This document shows, one piece after another, positions 7,467 to 12,691 of a stretch of DNA of 12,691 nucleotides (position 1 is the first letter of the stretch; every line of letters starts with the position of its first letter). The DNA is taken from contig SDVU01000518.1 of assembly GCA_016256075.1 (NCBI GenBank), positions 1 through 12,691 on the forward strand, in the 5' to 3' direction. The translations under genes and the position numbers were made by a program. The notes beneath the pieces are model-generated. The model saw only the letters and a program-made list of their open reading frames with translations, searched no databases and was not told the DNA's origin. The DNA is from Dictyocoela muelleri. Taxonomy: Eukaryota; Microsporidia.

Positions 7467-8720
7467 TTACTCTTTTTTAATAGTAAATCGAGTAGATCCG
7501 TTTTTAAGATTCGATGCGGCAAGGCGAATTTTTTCTTCTTTATTAAGAATATAAACTAATCTATCAAAATTTGGATTTGGAGACCGACTTTTTTGTTCTT
7601 GTATCTATGCCATGCTTCAACGCTATTAGTCGTAGTTAAAATGTTTCGGAGGATTCTTTCATAAACATTCTACGAATTTATATTTTTTTGAGTGTTAGGT
7701 TGTTTAATTAAAAAATTTTTATTGAAATATTTTAAAATATGGATCTTTTCGTTTATATTTTCAGTATAAATTGCCAATATAATAATTTGTAACCTTAAAT
7801 AATATCCGATATCTTTAAATATGCTAAAGCCAATATCCTTTTACAAAAAGAACGAAACTCATTTGATTTTTTATCAATAACTGAATAATTTGATTTTTAA
7901 AGAAATCGCCATAAAATTTGAGAAAAATGAAAATAACACGAAAAAAATACTGCTTTCATGAAAAATAGTTCGTATTTATGTATATTGAGCCTGTTTTAAT
8001 TCCAAAACAAATGTCTCTGGGATTAATCATTTGTTCTTTAGAAAATCATAAAAATTATTAATGAATTTTTTGTTTTACTTTTCATTCAAGAAAATAGAAC
8101 TGGAATACGTTTATTAAAATAAACTACATGTATTGTATGCAGCTGATAAAATTTCAAAGGTGATATTTTGAAAGTTGAATCAAATAAAAATATTTTTGAT
8201 TTTTTCATTATATCTATGCAAAAATCAGATGCGAAAATTATTACTCTATTTTCATTATTTAACCCAGTATCTAGCCTCAAAAAGGCTTGCCATCTAAAGT
8301 AAGACACTTATAAGAATCAATTAAAACATTTATATCAGTCTTGTTAGATCGATTTCGTCGTAAATTATTAAATAATCTTAATAACGTCTAATATTTCCAA
8401 TATAATCATCTTTATTTATTTCCACAAAATTGATAGAAGCAAAAAAATATCATTTAAATCTTTGTTAGAATCTTTAGTCTTTTCATAAATATGTTGTTTT
8501 AGAAGCAATGTCTTAATTGCTTTCTCTTCTTATTCATGAATGTGCGGCTTCTTGAAATTAATTTATTATATAGAGTAATCAAAATACACCCCGGACAATA
8601 TCTTTTCCGACATCTATATCTTATTCCATTTCGCGTTCTTCTATCTTTAGTATATAAATTATTTATATATAAGTAAATTTTTGAATTTCTTTGACCTTTG
8701 ATTAAAGTTATATTATTCAT
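7467..8720 (-). pseudogene. MULE transposase with N-terminal FLYWCH zinc finger, frameshifted
   Basis: Read on the minus strand from ATG at 8720. The N-terminal 73 codons contain RRTRNGIRYRCRKRYCPGC, a FLYWCH-type zinc finger common in this transposase group and probably used to bind DNA. The core resumes at about 8307 with RLDTGLNNENRVIIFASD and IFLFDSTFKISPLKFYQLHT; the Asp of FDSTF corresponds to the first catalytic Asp of MULEs. The middle of the gene is too decayed for me to place the second Asp. Near 7620-7680, ILTTTNSVEAWHR matches the NN-x-VEGWH motif with the catalytic Glu, and SPNPNFDRLVYILNKEEKIR leads to a stop at 7467-7469. These pieces occupy several frames. The span of about 418 codons fits a complete but degraded gene. 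Confidence 0.87.
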
Positions 8721-8839
8721 GAGGGTTATGATTTAAATTAAATTAAATTAAATCAATTTGATTAAATCAATTTAATTTAAATCAAATTTAATAAATTTAA
8801 TTTTTTATTTTATTTTTTGTGGCGAGTTTTCGCGCGGCG

Positions 8840-9607
8840 ATATGTTATTTCGGATCAATGGTCAACCTACAATGCAATTAAAAACCGATACAGAGATAGT
8901 GTTTGCCACAAATATAACGTTGAGCCCAAAAATCACCTGAGAATTTTAATCATAAGAAATTTGACTTAAAGTTATAGATTTTTTAATAGAGCTGCTAGTT
9001 ATGTGTAATCTCGACTTTTAAGAAATTTACACAATAATGAGTGCTATATATTTCTAGTTTTCATTTACGTCTATTATCTTTCTTGTTGGTGCTCTAGAAT
9101 GTGATACAAAAGCAATTTATGTTATATTAAAAATTTATATGAACGAACTAAATTAAGTCTTTAATATTTTACAGGAGTCGTTAAAAAAACAGTATTTAGA
9201 ATAACATAAATTGCTTTTGTATCACATTCTGCTGCAAAAACAAGAAAGATAACAGAATTAAATGAATACTAAAAATAACAGCACTTAGTATTGTGTAAAT
9301 TTATTAAAAACTCGATGTTTCACTTAACTAACAGCTCTATTGAAAAATGTATAAGTTTAAATTATATTTTTTATGATTAAAATTCTCAGGTGATTTTTGA
9401 ACCCAGCCCAAATATAATTTTGTAGACCCGGAAACTAAAGCAAATACTTAAAAAATCATAAACAACTGGGTTTATTAAAAGAAAATAAAGCATTATCGTT
9501 GCTAGATATCATTAAAAACCTTATAAAATCATCTAGACGTCTTTATGTTTTATAAGAATTACAAATACATAACATTTAGTGAGTTTTTAAATATAGTATT
9601 GAATTAA
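8840..9607 (+). pseudogene. Merlin-type transposase, part 2 (C-terminal), split by FB3
   Basis: This begins with a second copy of the segment that ends part 1 (YVISDQWSTYNAIKNRYRDS) and is better preserved there than part 1, which has a stop inside the motif. FB3 interrupts it from 8918 to 9408. After the interruption NFVDPETKANT continues the family motif. The place of the IENHW Glu is mutated in this copy, whereas part 1 keeps it. The probable original C-terminus follows (LVSFLNIVLN) with a stop at 9605-9607. Only this copy carries the end of the gene; only part 1 carries the beginning. Confidence 0.75.
8918..9408. mobile_element. FB3 fold-back element with 9-bp target duplication
   Basis: The left end CGTTGAGCCCAAAAATCACC and the complement of the right end GGCTGGGTTCAAAAATCACC begin arms of about 210 bp. 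They share GAGAATTTTAATCATAA, AATAGAGCTG, TTTACACAATA and GATACAAAAGCAATTTATGT. The word CAAATATAA lies at each side (8909-8917 and 9409-9417). The same word occurs once in the uninterrupted Merlin copy (7081-7089), which therefore serves as an empty site and proves the insertion. The 9-bp duplication suggests mobilisation by a MULE-type or Merlin-type transposase. It has no coding sequence in its 491 bp. Confidence 0.9.
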
Positions 9608-9650
9608 TAAAGTTATTTTTTTGATTTTTTTGATTTTTTTTGTTGATGAA

Positions 9651-9934
9651 GAATTAACTATAATATTAGCAAAATTCTTTGTAAACTGTATAATATACAA
9701 TAAAAAAACACGTTTATGGATGTAAATTTACAAGATATTAGCGTGAAATAAAAAATTTCGAAAAATTACACATATAAAATTTCTATTTTCGGATGTAATA
9801 CAAAAAATGAAAATTTTATATGTGTAATTCATCTAAATTTTTCATTTCACGTTAATATCTTGTAAATTTATTTCAATAAACGTTTTTTTGTATCTTATAA
9901 ACTTTACGAAGAATTTTTAATATTATAGTTAATT
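9651..9934. mobile_element. FB4 fold-back element
   Basis: The left end GAATTAACTATAATATTA is the reverse complement of TAATATTATAGTTAATTC at the right end. The arms share AATTTACAAGATATTA, CGTGAAAT and ATTACACATATAAAAT around a centre near 9790-9800. It lies just inside the right inverted end of the Merlin element. I could not define a target duplication. No coding sequence. Confidence 0.8.
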
Positions 9935-9962
9935 CAGTATATTTTAATCCTGAATATTTTTT

Positions 9963-9984
9963 TTAAGTAGGTGTTTAACTTGTC
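9963..9984 (-). repeat. Right 22-bp inverted end, partner of 6061-6082
   Basis: This is a perfect reverse complement of 6061-6082, with neighbouring bases also partly matching. FB1 copy 2 begins directly next to it, exactly as FB1 copy 1 borders the left partner. Confidence 0.85.
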
Positions 9985-10260
9985 ATGCTTTGAGACCGTC
10001 GATAAATTCTCGCTGGGATAAAACCGAAATAATAACTTATATGTCAAAATTTCCGACGTTTAACCATCCCGGATAGGGTTTAAAAATTAGCCAAATAATT
10101 ATTCCTTTATCTAATTTTTCTTCGCCAAATTAGTAAAAAGTATAATTATACGGCTAATTTTAAAAACTAATCCAGGATTGTTACCAACGGGAAATTTCGC
10201 ATATCAGTTATTATTTCGGGTTTATCCCAGCGCGAATTTCTCGACGACCCCAAAGCATGT
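9983..10260. repeat. FB1 palindrome, copy 2 (278 bp), abutting the right Merlin end
   Basis: It matches 5781-6060 along its full length at about 80% by eye. Blocks include GGATAAAACCGAAAT(A/G)ATAA, AAATAATTAT, CTAATTT, CGCCAAA and CCCAGCGCGAATTTCTCGA. The ends are ATGCTTTG and CAAAGCATGT where copy 1 has CCCGCTTTT and AAAAGCGGGT, so the tip bases changed together on both sides, keeping the pairing. Confidence 0.8.
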
Positions 10261-10303
10261 TATAACTGATATTTTTATTTTCTTAATCTAAGTATGAATA
10301 TAC

Positions 10304-10674
10304 AGATAGATCGGCAATTATGTCTTTTTTTGGGGGGAAATTTTTTGCTTAAAAAAATAAAATTGTAAAGAGAATTAAATGCAATTAAAAATAAAATTAA
10401 ATTGGTACTTGTTTTTTGTAATTTAAAAATGTATTTTATTTAGAAGATGATCAATTTATCTTTAATATCTTTGAAATCGAATATTTCAAAAAACACAAGA
10501 TTGCTCGATATTAAGGAGAAATTGATCATTTTAAATAAAATACAATTTTAAATTACAAAAGACAAGTACCAAATTTATTTTATTTTTAATTGCATTTAAT
10601 TCTCTTTACAATTTTATTTTTTTTAATCAAAAAAAATGTTCCCCACCCCAAAAGACTCAATTACCGATAGATCT
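10304..10674. mobile_element. FB5 fold-back element
   Basis: The left end AGATAGATCGGCAATTA pairs with the complement of the right end, AGATCTATCGGTAATT. Both then share GTCTTTT(TTT)GGGG, AAAAAAATAAAATTGTAAAG, GAATTAAATGCAATTAAAAA, TACTTGT, AATTTAAAA(T/A)TGTATTTTATTT and TGATCAATTT. The centre is near 10480-10490. The two arms are about 170 bp each. No target duplication could be defined and there is no coding sequence. It ends a few bases before the Ty3-type remnant. Confidence 0.8.
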
Positions 10675-10680
10675 CCTTTA

Positions 10681-11041
10681 TGTGAACACTAGCCTAGAAA
10701 AAATTTAGAATGTTCACAAGAAACCTAATGTGAACACAAACTGAAATAAATGTCTCGTGTTACATTAAATTTAATGTAAATAATTTAAAAAAAATATGCT
10801 TATATTTAAACCGTGTTTTTTTCTAATAAGATGGTTGTTTTCACTCCGATTAGGATCGGAGGTTGCCAAGAACGAAAAAGGCGAAGAGTTTCAAAAAAAT
10901 ATATATATTTATTTATTTTTATTTTCTTTATATACCTTTAATCACGAATCAAAACATCTCATTCCCCTTTATCAACTATTGGCTAATAAAAAGGAGTTAA
11001 ATCCTTTAAAACCACAATAATCTCATTTATACTTCACAACA
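10681..11041 (-). repeat. Probable 3' LTR of the Ty3-type remnant
   Basis: On the minus strand a purine-rich tract (complement of 11042-11060, ATAAAGGGGG at its end) is followed by TGTTGTGAAG, the expected start of an LTR. The other end would be GTGTTCACA (complement of 10681-10689), giving TG...CA termini and about 361 bp. A similar word at about 10732 is an alternative end. A TATAAA-like motif lies just inside the LTR start. No second LTR is present for comparison, so the boundaries are tentative. Confidence 0.45.
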
Positions 11042-11339
11042 CCCCCTTTATACTCCTTTTAATCATTTAAAATAATTTTTTTCTCATTACATTCAACATT
11101 CTCCGGGCTCAGTATTAGCTGAGTGCTATGTCTTATAATGAATTTATCATTATTAAGTTTAACTTCATATGTATTTTTGCCTTTAATTGAATAAATTCGA
11201 CCGATTTATTTATACTCACAATTCATTTTTTTCTATTTTCATTTCTAACAAGTACTTTTGGATTCAATTCAAAACTTTTTAAATTTCTTTTCTTAAATCC
11301 TTCCTTGTATTTTCAAGATCCTTCTTTTACTAAATCTCT

Positions 11340-12400
11340 ATTTTTTGAAAGCTTGGCTTCTGTAGGTGTCATTCCTACACCTCTATGCTTCATTATTTCA
11401 TTGTATTTTTTTCGAAATTCTTTTTAACTTTACGTTCAACGGTCTCCTTTCTTTCTTAAGGCCATCAGGAATGGTTCTATTTTTTCGTTCTACATTCCCG
11501 TTACTCTGGTGGTAGTATGGTACGCTGAAATCCAATTTCTATTTTCTTTTTCGTCCCATTTTTTCAATTTACCATTTTGAAACTCTTTACAATTATCTGC
11601 AATTAATGTTTTAAAATTAAAATTTTTATAAACTTTAGAAATGAAATTTTAGAATCACATTTGCCGTTTTTTATTTTATTTATTCTGAAAAGCAAATCTA
11701 GAAAAATAATCTATGGCTACAATAATTCTTTGATTTTGTTTAATCTCCATGATATCAAAAGCCATTTTCTCACCCGGGAAATCTGTTTCTACAAATATGG
11801 CTGTTTTTTCGTTATTCTTATCTATTCGTGAACATACATCGCAGTTAATCAGTATATTTTTTAATTTCCTATGACTGTAATTAATTCCTTGTTCTCGAAG
11901 AATGTTAATTAACGACACTCGGTGTGCATTTTCTTTATGAATAATAAGAACAATTTCTTCTAAATTTATTTCGTTATTGTTAGAGACGGCTATAAACATC
12001 CTACTTAGTGCATCTGCTTGCACTATCTTCGAACCTTCTTTGTAACAAACTTTGAAGTCAAATCTAGAAAATCTCTCAATCCATCGTTGATTCTTGGCGT
12101 TCCAAAATCTTTATTTCTAATAATTTCTTCCATTTCTTTTGTGATCCGTTACCAAGATAAATTTTTTTCTTAGTAAATAGTGTTCGAATTCTCCATGGCC
12201 CATAGTGCTGCTAATGACTCTCTTTTAGTTATCGAGTAATTTTTCTCGGCATTATTCAAAAATCTCGAAATATAAGCTATCTTTTGCTCATTCTGTTTTA
12301 ACACGGCCCCAATACCCATATTCGAGACATCTGTTTCTAGCAAAAATTGATCTTTACCGTTAGGCATATTGCATTCGGCGCAAGACAAGAACAGGGGATT
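11340..12400 (-). pseudogene. Ty3-type pol remnant: RNase H and integrase (fossil)
   Basis: On the minus strand, about 12340-12200 carries the RNase H pattern LLETDVSNMGIGAVL, IAYISRFLNNAEKNYS and KRESLAALWAME. Its end is marked by QADALSRM at about 12023-12000, the usual close of Ty3 RNase H. The integrase follows: the zinc-binding HHCC region (HKENAHR ... CDVCSRID, about 11940-11820) and the catalytic core (about 11790-11480), including AFDIMEI and IDYFSRF. A typical tail (HRGVGMTPTEAKLS) lies near 11380-11340. The encoded enzymes would have degraded the RNA template strand and inserted the cDNA. It is a decayed, non-functional copy. Confidence 0.85.
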
Positions 12401-12405
12401 TTTAA

Positions 12406-12691
12406 AATTTAATGATGGTGGGTATTAAAAATTTAATTAAAAGAAAAAAATCAAATAAAAAACAATAAGAAGATTATATATGTGTATTTAATTTTTTTTA
12501 TTTAAATGCTAAAAACCGATTTTAATTTTTTAATAATATTTTTATCTTATATATATATTACATGTATTATATATTGACAAATCCATAGCTGTCTACACTG
12601 AGTGTTATCACCTTACATAACCTTAGACCTTTGGTTCTTGGCGTTCCAATAATACACAACTACTAAGCTATCCAGAAGCCAAGCCGTATAC
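12406..12691. other. AT-rich stretch followed by a less AT-rich tail, unassigned
   Basis: 12406-12580 is low-complexity AT sequence. From about 12585 to the window end the GC content rises clearly, with no open frame of useful length. A 15-base word, TTCTTGGCGTTCCAA, at 12635-12649 also occurs at 12091-12105 inside the Ty3-type remnant, with similar bases on both sides, so the tail may hold another scrap of that repeat. The feature may continue outside the window. Confidence 0.4.

Larger units (their letters stand above)
7174..8839 (-). mobile_element. Mutator-like element (MULE) inserted in the Merlin transposase
   Basis: Short inverted ends flank a MULE transposase remnant on the minus strand. 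The motif GCGAAAACTCGC appears forward at 7175-7186 and 7225-7236 and reversed at 7192-7203 and 8822-8833. Inside the ends both flanks are AT-rich (7240-7466 and 8721-8820) and include inverted runs of the AATTTAATTT type (about 7370-7390 and 8735-8790). The interruption of Merlin coding sequence on both sides shows it arrived after the Merlin. Its flank repeats are about 162 bp rather than the usual 8-10 bp of MULEs. It is inactive because the transposase is broken. Confidence 0.8.
6061..9984 (+). mobile_element. Probable Merlin (IS1016-like) DNA transposon, broken up by four insertions
   Basis: A 22-base sequence at 6061-6082, starting GACAAGTTAAACACC, recurs perfectly as its reverse complement at 9963-9984. 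I take these as the terminal inverted repeats because the only Merlin-type transposase remnants lie between them and read rightwards. The interior order is: FB2 (about 6080-6382), transposase part 1 (6439-7173), MULE (7174-8839), transposase part 2 (8840-8917 and 9409-9607) split by FB3 (8918-9408), then FB4 (9651-9934). Stripped of insertions the element would be roughly 1.2 kb, plausible for Merlin. That the 22-base repeats belong to Merlin is inference; they could instead belong to a larger composite that includes both FB1 palindromes. Confidence 0.6.
10681..12405 (-). mobile_element. Ty3/Gypsy-type LTR retroelement remnant (broken fossil)
   Basis: Reading on the minus strand, the order is RNase H, integrase, then a probable 3' LTR; integrase downstream of RNase H is the Ty3/Gypsy order. 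Neither the gag and protease region nor the reverse transcriptase palm can be recognised in this window. The copy is clearly broken, with several breaks, and looks old; with only one LTR visible the usual LTR-divergence dating cannot be applied. Its position next to FB5 and near the nested complex fits a repeat-rich, gene-poor locus. Confidence 0.85.

Noticed and set aside
10796-11020. 74-codon plus-strand open frame
   Set aside because: It falls inside the probable LTR, is low in complexity and resembles no protein I know.
12590-12691. Possible 5S rRNA or tRNA on the minus strand (starts GTATACGGC; contains TAGCTTAGTAG)
   Set aside because: Only the first bases resemble 5S rRNA; the conserved internal boxes are absent. 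The TAGCTTAGTAG word resembles a tRNA A box, but no acceptor stem or B box can be placed.

Overview
The window is very AT-rich and holds no host gene that I can recognise. Everything with detectable coding similarity is a decayed transposable element: a Tc1/mariner (IS630-type, DD34E) transposase, a Merlin (IS1016/ISXO2-like) transposase, a Mutator-like (MULE) transposase with a FLYWCH zinc finger, and the RNase H-integrase part of a Ty3/Gypsy-type LTR retroelement. Compact fungal-related parasites (microsporidia) with TE-rich, gene-poor, low-GC genomes carry this mix of Merlin, MULE-FLYWCH, mariner and Ty3 elements. A microsporidian-like eukaryote is my best guess, by inference only.

Layout. 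55-1473: an element with ~120-bp inverted ends (221-1306) lies exactly between two ~166-bp direct repeats, and a 336-bp fold-back with a 9-bp target duplication (437-772) sits inside it. 1834-2471: a MITE with a TA target duplication and 19-bp subterminal repeats. 2611-2735: a 25-bp tandem repeat. 3104-4583: a whole-length mariner with ~22-bp subterminal repeats and a broken transposase. 4711-5562: a double fold-back with a TA target duplication. 5781-10260: a nested complex. Its outer layer is two ~280-bp palindromes (FB1). Between them are inverted 22-bp ends that probably belong to a Merlin element (6061-9984). The Merlin is broken up by a fold-back (FB2), a MULE (7174-8839) that lies between ~160-bp direct copies of Merlin coding sequence, a 491-bp fold-back with a 9-bp target duplication (FB3), and another fold-back (FB4). 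10304-10674: fold-back FB5. 10681-12405: a broken Ty3/Gypsy remnant reading leftwards. 12406-12691: AT-rich filler, then a less AT-rich tail without an assigned function.

The most unusual feature is a repeated geometry. Three unrelated inverted-repeat elements (221-1306, the Merlin and the MULE) are each bounded, right at their tips, by direct repeats of about 166, 280 and 162 bp. These families normally leave 2-10 bp duplications. Either these are giant target duplications or a duplication mechanism acts at such insertions. The second theme is density: at least eight large palindromes occur in 12.7 kb, several with short, clear target duplications that make them non-autonomous transposons rather than chance structure.
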